DNA of 64,000 nucleotides. It comes from Parietaria judaica (Eukaryota > Streptophyta > Magnoliopsida > Rosales > Urticaceae). A program made the position numbers and the translations under genes. Every line of letters starts with the position of its first letter. Within the stretch, counting starts at the first letter, position 1. This document shows, in pieces, positions 10,186 through 20,576 of this stretch. The DNA lies in contig OX940864.1 of NCBI GenBank assembly GCA_954871525.1, forward strand, positions 7,186,001 to 7,250,000, written 5' to 3'. The notes beneath the pieces are model-generated. The model made no database searches. It saw only the letters and a list, made by a program, of their open reading frames with translations, and was not told the DNA's origin.

Positions 10186-11529
10186 CTAAACAGCCACAAC
10201 TTGGCTCTCGGAATCTAGACCGGTGGTGCTCAGAGACGATTGCTTGGCCGGAGAAACCACTTCTCCAGCAGGGACTGGCCGGAATATAGGAGCCGGAACA
10301 GGCTGAGCCTCTTTCAGTGGCTCCGGAGTGTAGGAGAAGGAGAGGTCTCTGTTCGAAGCGAGAGCAACGAGCTCTTTCTCTTCAAGCCCCTTCACAGGTT
10401 CGATGCTGCATCGGTCGGTGCTGTGTTTGGCCAACGCCTCTCTAAATTTCTTAATCTGCAGCCAAAAATCAATGCAAAAGCCATCAGATGAGAACTACAA
10501 TGCAACAACGAAAAACTTTTTTTTTTTTTTTTTCGGAACCTCGTACTATCTCGAACAATAAGAGCAATTGACAGTTAAAAAAACATTAAAAACATGATAC
10601 CAAATAGCTAGGGCATCTTAAGTCATACACCTATTTTATTAATGATTCTGAAATCAATTTGGGAATTTAGGTCAAAGTTTTACGACATAGGGTAAGCACC
10701 AAACCAGTTCACCAATCAACCTATTTATGATAATTGAATCAAATGGGGTATATTGTTCTAACTAAAAGACGAGAGATCGAAGACAAACCGTGGCATTCGT
10801 GCAGCTAAAGCTACAAAGCCGACCGTGGGCGCCTCTGTAGAACCGGAAAAACGGAAGAACATGAACGCTCAGACTGTAACACATGGATTTGTGCTCCTCA
10901 TAGTTCACCTGAAGGAATTGCACATCGGGATTCGTCTCCGCAATTTGACATAGCTGCCAAAAGAACCAACAACAAAAATCATCAAATTTCGACCCAAATC
11001 GAGTAGGAAGATTCGCACAAAGAAACCAAGAAATACCTTGGGATGGAGAGCCCTGCAGCCTCCACAAGACGGAGAGAAGAATCCGACAACGACGAGCTTA
11101 TCCCCAGCGTTCTTCAACGAATCGACGAGCTCTTGCGCAGATTCAACCTCTTTCATGTTCGATTTCAGATCCTTCTCCCACCATTTCTGAGCTTTTGGAA
11201 TTGCAAAGCTCGTCTGTAAAATTCACGCCACAGAGACCATCAGAAACACAGAAAATCAATCAATCTCTGTAAGATCATCGAAAGACGTACAAAACTATTC
11301 AAAAATCGAAGAAACGAGAACCAACCTGCGGTTTGATAGTCGCGAATTGGGATCGAGAAAACCCCCGTCTCGGAGAACAATCACCTGTGCGATGCACAAG
11401 CCTCTTGACTCGAAAACCAACGGAATCGAATCTCAGCGACGAACCAGAAGCACCAGATTTTCTCGGGAAAACGGATAACCTTTGACCCTCGAAAGATAAC
11501 AGATTGACTTTGCTCAAAGCCTCGGCCAT
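10186..11529 (-). CDS. ACHT4: Atypical Cys/His-rich thioredoxin, ACHT4 type (plastid)
   Basis: Four exons on the minus strand: 11529-11326, 11213-11037, 10953-10789 and 10455-10186. All junctions are GT-AG and in phase 0, giving 271 aa. Residues 1 to about 68 are Ser/Arg-rich with few acidic residues, a typical chloroplast transit peptide. The thioredoxin fold follows, with the redox motif SCGGCR (Cys118, Cys121) in place of the classical WCGPC. Conserved phrases include NPDVQFLQVNYEEHKSMCYS, the cis-proline loop HVLPFF, FRFYRGAHGRLCSFSCTNAT and ALAKHSTDRCS. A variable tail ends the protein. The CGGC site and conserved blocks match ACHT4 (thioredoxin-like 1-1), which oxidises plastid targets such as 2-Cys peroxiredoxin partners and the small subunit of ADP-glucose pyrophosphorylase. 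The ATG at 11529 is preferred over an upstream in-frame start because it gives a standard transit peptide. Confidence 0.93.
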
Positions 11530-11599
11530 GGCGATTTCCCTCTCAAGCCAAACGAATCCCGCAAAACCTAGCTTAATCAGATTCGGATCAATCGGCAAA

Positions 11600-13517
11600 C
11601 TTTCTCAGAACTCTCGCTCTCAGGCTTCGATTTCGTGAAGAACTCTCTCTCTGAGTTCCAGGTTTTTACAGAATGGAATATCGAATCGGATTAGAATAAG
11701 CACATATATATATAGACATAGTCTTATAGATATAGATATATACGGGTGTTACGCTTTTCCGTTGGATAAGGATTTAGTTATTATCCAACGGTTACAAATC
11801 GTCGGATGAGAGAGAAGACTTTTGGGGCGTTGATGATGACGTGGCTTTGGATTGGAGTCTCTCGATCGGCTTCGGTCGGCTTGTTTTATCGGCTCGGCTC
11901 TTTCACACGCTCTCATGACACGGATGATATGATAATGTGTACACAAAATATTTATATTTAAATTTGACTGATTCAAATCATCATCACACATGTCAAAGTC
12001 AAACTATGTGTCGTTGTGTTCTAGCTTCTTTGGAGTGGAGATAGGATAATTCTTTAATCATATTCCTTTCTTTTTATCGGAAAAAATTTAGAAAGTAAAT
12101 AATATGTAATAACGGTAAATGAAGTAAAAGTAACGGCGAAATTAGCGATTTTGTACTCTATAAAAGTGTAGCGTTTGTCTTCTATCTTCGTTGCTACTCT
12201 CTTTACTAGTTTATTATATGATGTGTTAATTAGGTCTTTTTAATAAGAGTCATGTAATAAAACATGAGTCTGATAATACGACATTATAGATTAACGTGAC
12301 GAAAGACATAATTGGGACGGAAAGCACAAGTTTTATACTCTTACATACTTCAACTTTTACAAACGTAACTTTGAAGAGTAATTGCAATACTAGTTCTCTA
12401 TATTCATTTGGATTAATAGTGACATATATACTTAAGTTGTACTCATTATAAATTCATTTTTTTTATAATGGCAAATACCCAAATTATATTTTATTGCGGA
12501 TTTTAAAGGTTTATCAATTTTCTCTTCATGATGTCAAGTGTTAGTAAAATTTAAATACTTGTATCGTTCGATCGGTTCATTTTTTTTATTCGACTCTCCT
12601 TCTCCTTCTTAACCTAACCACTGAGTGCTTTTAATGGAATTTTTGTAACACTGCACTTCTTCTTATTGCTCTCTTCGTTCTTCTTATATATCAACGACGA
12701 GAGTGAACTACTTTTTATAATTTGGATGAGATGAATAATTAATGGTTGCTTCATATCTATTGCTTTTAGAGCTCAATCTCAAACCAGGAAATTTCGCGGA
12801 CTAAAATTATTATAAGTACCAAAACTATGAATATGTTACGAATTCTAGCTGCCATAAGCAATATTCATATTATATATATATATATATAATGTGTGTGTGT
12901 GAGTTTGTATTTCTTTCCTTTTTTCCCCCCTCAAGAAAGCCTCTTGGAGTAAAACTGAAGTAACGAACAAGGTTCTCAACAACTCAACGATAACAACATA
13001 CTAAGGTAATTAAATAGTAAGTATATTAGCGGCATAAATCTCAAAAGTGTTTAAAAGCCAATGTTATATATTAATTCTTTGTTTTAGTCGGACATGTTGG
13101 AACTTGTATACAAGTTGCTTACCGCAACGACGACGAAGTTCCGGCGACAACAAGACAAAATATCAATATTTTTCTCTCACATATAAGACACGTACCAAAA
13201 AATCTTAAAAAAATATATTTGTCTTATACATGAGAGAAAAGACGTTTTAGTATTTTTTTATCCGGCTAAAATAAAAAAATATATCTTTAACGTCAATTTT
13301 TCAAAAAATAATTATACATTTCTTACATAAGCATGTACCACGAGTTACTCACTAAGGAAATTATTAAATTCTTTTAATGAAGGTAATTAAATAGTATTTT
13401 AATTATCATAGTTATATACATTTCTTACATGACAAGAAAGCATGCATGATATATTGATATCCTACTCCTTAGAAACCCTAATAATATCTCCCTTGCGTTG
13501 TGACGTGTGTCATAGAA
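11600..13517. other. Intergenic between ACHT4 and CCX
   Basis: A TATA-like run at 11703-11715 could serve the minus-strand ACHT4 gene. The rest is AT-rich, with a short TA/TG microsatellite at 12872-12902 and no credible ORF. The repeated phrase 'aaggtaattaaatagta' (13003-13020 and 13380-13397) hints at small inserted repeats, but no element could be delimited. Confidence 0.35.
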
Positions 13518-15173
13518 ATGGGAAAGACTCAAAAACTAGCAAAGAAACTTCTTCTCCTCCTACTCAACGCCTCCTTCTTCTTCATTCTCATCCTCTCTCT
13601 CCGGCTCAAATTCCGGTACCTCCGCCCTTCGGCACCCAACTTCACTATGAAGCCCGACGCCTGCGCGTTGCTCCACGACCACGCTGACAAGTGCTCGTAC
13701 GTCGAATCCCACCCGACTTGCAGGCCCAAAGGCTACATCAACTACCTCCACATCTTCTACTGCAGCTTTGGGGCTTCGCCGCCTCTAGGCCATGCGCTCC
13801 TCCTTCTGTGGCTGCTCATCCTCTTCTACTTGCTCGGCAACACTGCCGCTGAGTACTTCTGTCCCTCGCTTGAGAGTTTGTCCGTGACTCTTAAGCTGTC
13901 TCCGACCATTGCTGGAGTCACACTCCTTTCGCTCGGGAATGGAGCTCCTGACGTGTTTGCCAGCATCATCTCGTTCACCAGATCGGATGACGCTGATGTC
14001 GGGCTCAACAGCACTCTCGGGGGCGCTTTTTTCGTCTCCAGCGTCGTCGTTGGAGTCATCAGCTTGGCTATGAGCTTCAAGGACGACTCAGTCATTTCGG
14101 GCAAGCTCGACCGGACCGGCTTCATCCGGGACATTGCTTTCTTCCTGCTCTCGCTGTCGTCCCTCGTTGCAATACTGCTCATTGGGCGAGTCAGTCTCTT
14201 TGGCGCTATAGCTTTCTTCTCCATCTACATTTTTTATGTCTGCTCGGTCTCTGCCACGCACTTCTTGTTTCGGAGCAGCGGGAGTACCGTGTCGCTTCCG
14301 TTGATCAGCCACGTCGACGACGAGAAGCTCGATACGTCACTGACCCGATCAACACACGAAGAGAGTGATATCAATCGTGTGAAGCTATTCGGGAAGCTCG
14401 TGATCAGGATCGTGGAGCTGCCTCTGTACTTGCCGAGAAGAGCGACGATACCGATGGTGACGGAGGAGAAATGGTCAAAACCCTACGCAGTTGCGTCCGT
14501 AACCCTAGCTCCGGTTCTCATAGCGCTCCTGTGCAACACGCAGAGAGCGAACACAGACTCGAGAACAGAGATTGTGACTTGCATGACCGCCGTACTGGTA
14601 GGGATGGTGCTTGGAAACCTGGCGTACGTAACGACGAGCCAGCATGAGCCACCGAGACAGTGCCTCTTCCCGTGGCTGGTGGCGGGCTTTCTCATGAGTG
14701 TGACGTGGACTTACATTATTGCAGAGGAGCTGGTGTCGCTTCTGGTAACACTAGGGCACGTGTTCGGCGTGAGCCCATCGGCGCTGGGGCTGACGGTGCT
14801 GGCTTGGGGCAACTCACTGGGCGACTTGATCGCTAACGTTGCGGTGGCAGTTCGCGGCGGACGAGACGGCCCTCAGATAGCGCTCTCTGGGTGCTACGCA
14901 GGGCCGATGTTCAACACGGTGGTGGGTGTCGGATTCTCGCTTGTGCTCTCCACTTGGTCGGGGCTCCCAGAGGCGTACGAGGTGCCACGCGACCGCTCGC
15001 TTTACGTGACTGTGGGGTTTCTCGTGGCGGGTCTGGTTTGGGCTCTCGCCGTCCTCGGCAGAAACGAAATGAGGCTTGATCGCCGCCTTGGGACCGGGCT
15101 TTTGGCCATTTACGGCTGTTTTCTTTTGGTTAGGCTCACCGGAGGATCCCACTTTGAAAATACACAATCTTAA
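13518..15173 (+). CDS. Cation/calcium exchanger (CCX, NCKX-like)
   Basis: Intronless gene of 551 aa. It starts MGKTQKLAKK followed at once by a hydrophobic segment, and a Cys-rich loop (CALLHDHADKCSYVESHPTC) precedes the first antiporter half. The two alpha-repeats of the Na+/Ca2+ exchanger superfamily are clear. The first contains LGNGAPDVFASI (GNGAPD at residues 140-145) and the second WGNSLGDLIANV (GNSLGD at 431-436). About 11-13 membrane segments surround a hydrophilic central loop (about residues 255-315). Plant CCX proteins are intronless, resemble animal K+-dependent exchangers and move Ca2+, Na+ or K+ across ER or vacuolar membranes. The subfamily member (CCX1 to CCX5) cannot be fixed by eye. 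The in-frame GTG at 13500 is not a likely start. Confidence 0.92.
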   Translation: MGKTQKLAKKLLLLLLNASFFFILILSLRLKFRYLRPSAPNFTMKPDACALLHDHADKCSYVESHPTCRPKGYINYLHIFYCSFGASPPLGHALLLLWLLILFYLLGNTAAEYFCPSLESLSVTLKLSPTIAGVTLLSLGNGAPDVFASIISFTRSDDADVGLNSTLGGAFFVSSVVVGVISLAMSFKDDSVISGKLDRTGFIRDIAFFLLSLSSLVAILLIGRVSLFGAIAFFSIYIFYVCSVSATHFLFRSSGSTVSLPLISHVDDEKLDTSLTRSTHEESDINRVKLFGKLVIRIVELPLYLPRRATIPMVTEEKWSKPYAVASVTLAPVLIALLCNTQRANTDSRTEIVTCMTAVLVGMVLGNLAYVTTSQHEPPRQCLFPWLVAGFLMSVTWTYIIAEELVSLLVTLGHVFGVSPSALGLTVLAWGNSLGDLIANVAVAVRGGRDGPQIALSGCYAGPMFNTVVGVGFSLVLSTWSGLPEAYEVPRDRSLYVTVGFLVAGLVWALAVLGRNEMRLDRRLGTGLLAIYGCFLLVRLTGGSHFENTQS

Positions 15174-15289
15174 TAAAGTCATCATACTTACTCACACACG
15201 TATAAAGAGAATTATTATAGTGAATAAATTTATGTATTCTTCTATTGATTAAATCAACTAGCACTGCGCACGAAAAAATAAATAGAAAA
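15174..15289. other. CCX 3' flank
   Basis: AT-rich sequence directly after the stop codon, presumably 3' UTR. A weak AATAAATTTA signal is present near 15222. Nothing else is seen. Confidence 0.3.
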
Positions 15290-16610
15290 CCCATGAAATG
15301 CTTATTTATACTCAAACTTTTTAAAAATTACCATAGTTTGATTTAATCAGTTTTTGCCTATTTATTTAGTTTTTGTTCCCAAAATAACCCTGATTCTTAT
15401 TTACTAATTTAATATTAAAATAAAAAAAAAATGGTGGAAATGCATTAGAAATGGTCAAATTTAATATTACCAAATTTGGCCAAACTAATTAAATGTCAAT
15501 TCAAAATTTATTGTTTTATTTTCCAAATATTTTCTCACTCTCTCTCTGTTTCTCTCCCTCTCCCTCTCCCTTCGCTTCCTTCCTCACCGAATTGTACCTC
15601 GCCATATTCATCACTCGCTCTCCTATGGCCGTCACATGCAGCAGCTCGCCCGCTCTCTCTTGCATTGATTCTCTTTCGGTCGCAAATCTCTGCCTTGTCG
15701 TTGTTCAGAACGCCGTCGACGACGCCGGCCTTCGGCACTCCTTCTTCGAGTGCGTTCACCGTCGGAGATGGCTTCAGATTGATGCAAGCTAATCCGTTGA
15801 GTGGCGATTTTGGTTTTGCGGGTTCCTTCGCGGCGCCAGCCATCTCAGGTGACTCTGTAGTTGCGATTACGTAATTGTAGTTGCGATTACGTAATTGTTG
15901 TTATTTTACGTAACTACGGTTACGTATATGTAATTACGATTACAAGTGTAATTTTTGTTACACTTACGTAACTGTAGTTACGATTACGTAATAATAGTTA
16001 CGATTATGTCACTGTGGTTACGATTATGTAACTGTAGTTACAATTATAATTACAAGTGTAATTTTTTGTTACAATTACGTATATGTAGTTACGATTACAA
16101 ATGTAATTTTTTTTACACTTACGTAACTATAACTACAATTAAGTAATTGTAATTACTTCACGTAATTACACTTACGTATATGTACTTACGTATATCTATC
16201 GATGGTGGCTTGGAATAGAGAGCAATCCATCTCTATCAATTGGTGGAATGGAATTAAGAGCAACGCATCTCTGCCAATAGATCTCTGTCAATTGGTGTAT
16301 GTATTGAAGGTGCCTCTGCAAGCGAGTCGAAGGAGATTGACGGTATCACAAAAAAATAGGTTGAATTTAATTTACATAATAATAATAGTTGTATATTAGT
16401 CAAACCAGTCACGTTTAAAACTTCCTCAAAAATAGGTTGATTTAAATTATTACTATAGTAAATGAATATTATATAAGAAAAAAAAATTATAAAACGTAAT
16501 AAAAATCTAAGGGTAATAAGGTCTAGAAATTACAATTTGGGTAGTATTTAATGGTAATAAATTTTGTGGGCAGTTTTTTAAAAGGTTTGGGTTCAAATGG
16601 GCATTTCCCT
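15290..16610. mobile_element. Possible Mutator-like element with TTACG array
   Basis: The sequence around 15293-15340 (GAAATGCTTATTTATACTC...) and the complement of 16560-16608 (GGAAATGCCCATTTGAACCC...) resemble each other over about 40-50 bp. The wording recalls long Mutator-like terminal repeats. The interior has a CT-rich and then GC-richer segment (15540-15850), which may be captured host DNA, and a repeat block at 15855-16195. No transposase and no clean 9-bp duplication were found, so both boundaries and class are tentative. Confidence 0.35.
15855..16197. repeat. Diverged tandem repeats of TTACGTAA/GTAATTAC motifs
   Basis: About 340 bp are built from variants of a unit such as GTAACTGTAGTTACGATTAC. 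The palindromic core ACGTA recurs about ten times, and the complementary words GTTACG and CGTAAC occur in both orientations. Spacing is irregular, roughly 20-35 bp. It is non-coding. Such clusters occur as subterminal transposase-binding repeats in CACTA and Mutator elements, and ACGT cores are also bZIP-type binding words; neither role is shown here. Confidence 0.75.
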
Positions 16611-16637
16611 CATTTATTTAATTAACATCGTTTATAT

Positions 16638-17633
16638 ATAATTACGAGTGCGGCTAATGTACTCAATGTTTGATCGGTTGCGGATTATGTACCCAATGTT
16701 TATTTTTGACGGCTAATGTACCCAAACTTGATTCCGTTAGATTTTTTCGTGTTTTCCGTCACTTACCGTCAGCGAGTGATTCATACTCTATATGTACACT
16801 TTTCGTATTTTTGACATAACTCACTCATTTTTTGTCTAAATTTTATGCACGACCTACGATTAGAAAGATAAGAGATAGATCTACAACTTTGGTGTTTTAA
16901 GTTTTGTAAAAAAAGTTTTAAGAAAATACGAAATTTCAATTACAACTTAAAACTGGACATTAGTTTAATACAAAATATTTGTTTTGAACAAATTTTAATA
17001 TACTTAATGACATTTTATGATGAAATATAAAACTACGAAGTTGTAGATAAATCTTTCATCTTTGCAACGGTAGTTTATTTATAAATTTTGGATAAAAAAT
17101 GAGTGAGTTATGCTAAAAATATGAGAGATGTGATGTGAAAAAATCTTTCGTATTTTTGGCATAACTTACTCATTTTTTGTCCAAAATTTATAAATAAACT
17201 ACCGTTCGAAATATAAAAGATTTATCTACAACGTTTTGGTTTTACATTTTATCATAAAAAGTCATTAAGTATATTAAAATTTGCTCGAAACAAATATTTT
17301 GCATTACAATAATGTCAGTTTTACGTTGTAATTGAAATTTCGTATTTTTTGAATTTTTTTTTTAACAAAACTTAAAACACCAAAGTTGTAGATATATCTC
17401 TTATATTTCCAACCGTAGGTAGTGCATAAAATATGGACACAAAATGAGTGAGTTATGCCAAAAATACGAAAACTATACATATAGAGGAGGAATCACTTGA
17501 TGACGGTCAAGTGACGGAAAACACGTAAAAATCTAACGGAATCAAGTTTGGGTACATTAGCAGTCGAAAATAAACATTGGGTACATAATCCGCAGCCGAT
17601 CAAACATTGGGTACATTAGCCGTAGTTTACCCT
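16638..17633. mobile_element. Foldback element, nested palindrome (copy 1)
   Basis: Two arms of about 490 bp are complementary almost from end to end and meet near 17140 around a loop of a few tens of bases. The outer words GCGGCTAATGTAC...CCAATGTTT at 16650-16700 are mirrored at 17570-17633, ending TTTACCCT. Each arm is also partly self-complementary: the block TAACTCACTCATTTTTTGTC near its outer third reappears inverted near the centre (AATGAGTGAGTTATG). The left terminus has diverged relative to copy 2. No ORF and no convincing target duplication were found. Confidence 0.85.
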
Positions 17634-18433
17634 AAAAATAAAGATGATTTTTTTTTTATACCCTATACTATATAATATACTTCTATACGAACAATTATTA
17701 TCTACGGAGAACAGAAAACTTCGCAAATAGCTTTAATTCTCATTTTCTAGTAACCACTACTAATCAAGCAGTTTTTTTTTTTTTTCTTCCAAACGAATAT
17801 AGTTTAAAAAGAAACACCGTTTATTTGTATTCTATTTTTCATATAAATTTCAAAGCAAAAAAACATGATTATAAATTTATTTTCCAAGTAAAATAACACA
17901 TTGTCTTTTGAGATTTTTTTAAGATTTAAAATTAGAATACATAATACAAATTTAGAAAGCAAAACCAAAGGGACCTAATAGTTTTGCTTTAAATCTCTCC
18001 TTGCCTATCTAACTAACAAAATAAACCATAAAAAAGATAGATTGGTCATAAAACGTGAACTTGAAAGTGATATACTTAACAAAAAGTGTGCTTAATGATA
18101 ATTATTAGGATTATAATCCTCTTTATTTAAAAAGAAATATGTAGGACGAAAAAAGGTTTAAAGTGTTTGCATTGCAATTTGCAAATCTAAATCTAGAGGT
18201 GGTCTCCTCTCCATAAGCAATAAAGCACTTCAAGAGAATAAAGTGCTCTGCTTTTCTTTTTCTCTTTAAAGTTAAAACCTTCCTAATAAATAACTATATA
18301 TATGATAACTAAAAGTCTAAAACTACTATTTTTTTTTCTTCCCGTAAGTAAGCGCGGTTCGGTACTTGTTTTTGGTACGAGTGCGGGCAAAAATAGCACT
18401 AGGTAAGAATATTTTTTTCCAAAATTACATATT
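17634..18433. other. AT-rich spacer
   Basis: Very AT-rich, with poly-T and poly-A runs and no ORF or repeat that I can place. Confidence 0.35.
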
Positions 18434-19733
18434 GTTTTTTTATTTTTTATTTTTTAAATTAAAGATGGAGGCCCGAAATCTCGCTAAGTGAACTCGAATC
18501 TCAACTATGTTGGCACCCAAGAAACACAAAGAAAGAAGCGGGGCTCGGAATAATATAAATGAAAATGTCAAAAATTACACCCCTAATCAAAACAAAAGAG
18601 AACTATCTAAATCTAAAGTTCTCTCTCGAACAAATGTCATAGTTTACAAAAGACGAAGTAAAATCCGGGTGCAAATGCCACCAATTATTACCCAAAATTT
18701 GAGATCCAAAACTAGCTAATGCATCGGCTACTCTATTTCCTTCCCGAAAGATATGAGACACTCTGAAGTTGATGACTTCCTCAAAGCGGATGCATTTGGA
18801 TCAGCGGGCACGTAACCTCCAAGGGACCAAACTCGATTTCTTCTGAAAAAGTTGAACTACATATGTAGAATCGCACTCGAGCCATATGTTTTCCCAACGA
18901 AATTCCATCGCTTTTTCGACTGCAAATATTGCAGCCATCACTTCAGCTTCATAAGCGAAAGCGGAGTCATGTGAAAAGAGAACGAGCCATGAGGAAATCC
19001 ACGACATGTTCTAAAAATGCTTCCAGCTCCTGCCACTCCCGGAGTCCCATAGAAGAACCGTCAGTGTTGCATTTTAACCACGTTGTAGGAGGAAAACGTC
19101 ATATAACATGAATGATTTTGGAGCTTCTCTGGGATGAATGTTAATGCCGAAAGTCTTCAGAATTCTGAGATTCTCCAAAGTGCTTCCAGTCCCCAATTTG
19201 AAGAAACTTGCTTCCTTAATAAGCCGTCAGACATGCCTAAAAAAATATGAATGTTAGGAATCGCATCATCAAACAGACATGCATTTCTCGTATGCCAAAT
19301 TAGCCAAATTGTCGAGATAATCGCAGTATTCCAAAGCGCAAAAAACTTGGGGGTTCAGATTAATAGAGGCGGCGTCTGAGAGCAACAAGGCTAGAGCCCC
19401 TCCTCTATTAATAAGTTTAAAAAAAATACTAGAAATCGCGGTCCAAACCGACCCCACAAAGTCACAGTGAGCAAAGATATGGTTAGAATCCTCCACTTGA
19501 TTGTTGCACAAACGACACGTGGAGGCTAAAGAGAATCTTTTTTCCTGCAAAGTGAGCTCTGTCGGAAGAAAATCTAACAAAGCCCTCCAACAAGTAATAG
19601 ACCTCGAAAATGGAAGAAATTCCTTCCATAAAAACTTCTGCCACTGAGGAAACAAATTATAGTTAGAACAAAACATATTATAGATCGATTTCACAGAAAA
19701 CTTATTGTCCTTACTGGGGTGCCAAACACACAC
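18434..19733 (-). pseudogene. 5'-truncated LINE: zf-RVT and RNase H remnants
   Basis: Read on the minus strand, 19733-19269 encodes VWHPSKDNKFSVKSIYNMF, then FLWKEFLPFSRSITCWRALL and CRLCNNQVEDSNHIFAHC. This is the zinc-binding reverse-transcriptase-associated (zf-RVT) domain of plant LINE-type elements. Further on, 19075-18700 encodes pieces of RNase H: WLKCNTDGSS, then AEVMAAIFAVEKAMEF, then WLECDSTYVVQLF, and finally VSHIFREGNRVADALA. These pieces lie in different frames, with breaks near 19055 and 18970, so the gene is dead. The + strand T-rich block at 18434-18457 is the A-rich tail of the minus-strand element. Sequence upstream of 19733 has no reverse transcriptase, so the copy is 5'-truncated. 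Confidence 0.85.
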
Positions 19734-19740
19734 ATCATTC

Positions 19741-20576
19741 GCTTTCTCGATAAATATTGTTTTTTTTTTAATTCAATATACCAAGAAAGCACTCTTTTTC
19801 TTCATATTAATCTTTATATAATTCTTCGAAGTCGTTTCAAAATCATATCTTGATAAAAGAAAATTCAAGTTTATATATAAAAAATGATATTATTATTGAA
19901 TTTTAAGTAATATTTCATTTTGCCAATAAGTATACCCATCAACTTTGCGGTATACGTGTAAAAATGGATTGGCAAAATGTATGATCTTTTAAAGTATTAA
20001 GAAATCCCCATCGGTTTACTTGTAAAAATAAAATTAATAATAGACATACAATAATTTATTTTTTTAATTTGCCACTAAAAAAAAAACTATAAACATGCGG
20101 ATTTAGCTAACCAAACTTTTTATATACTTTTTCCACAAATATCTGTAACGAAAATAACTATCTCAGTCTAACTATAATTAGAAATTGAAATTTGTTTATG
20201 AAAAAAAAAAGCTTAGAAATATTTTTAATATATTTCTAAGCCATGCATTTGGATTTGAAAGTAAAGGGACGAGACAGTGTCTGACGCCTCCTTTCATATC
20301 GAGACACTCGCAAAACAAGAAGTAACTCCAAACCAGAGACTAATCTCAAACAGCTTCTTCAATCAAAAGTGTGCTTTTTCAAAAGCCATGTCAATTATTT
20401 ATGTAATGTTTCTTCTTTCTCAGCAAGCTATGGTGGAAGGAACTGGACAATACTGTTGCTTCACTCACCTATCGCTATCGCCATCCGCTTTTATTCGATT
20501 TTTTCCACTACTGGGTTTTCCTTTGTTTATCAAGTGACGAACACTTCTGTTCGTATCCACTCTTCAGTCTTCTCAA
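19741..20576. other. Spacer and LRR-kinase 5' leader
   Basis: AT-rich to about 20250. From about 20270 the composition rises toward that of a transcribed leader. Short upstream ORFs (for example from 20369) overlap the main start in another frame and look incidental. The promoter was not resolved. Confidence 0.35.

Noticed and set aside
13826..15185. Several minus-strand ORFs over the CCX gene
   Set aside because: They are antisense shadows of a GC-rich coding exon with no domain features.
15476..15874. ORFs of 99-132 codons in the CT-rich block
   Set aside because: Composition is low complexity and no domain is recognisable; treated as interior of a possible transposable element.
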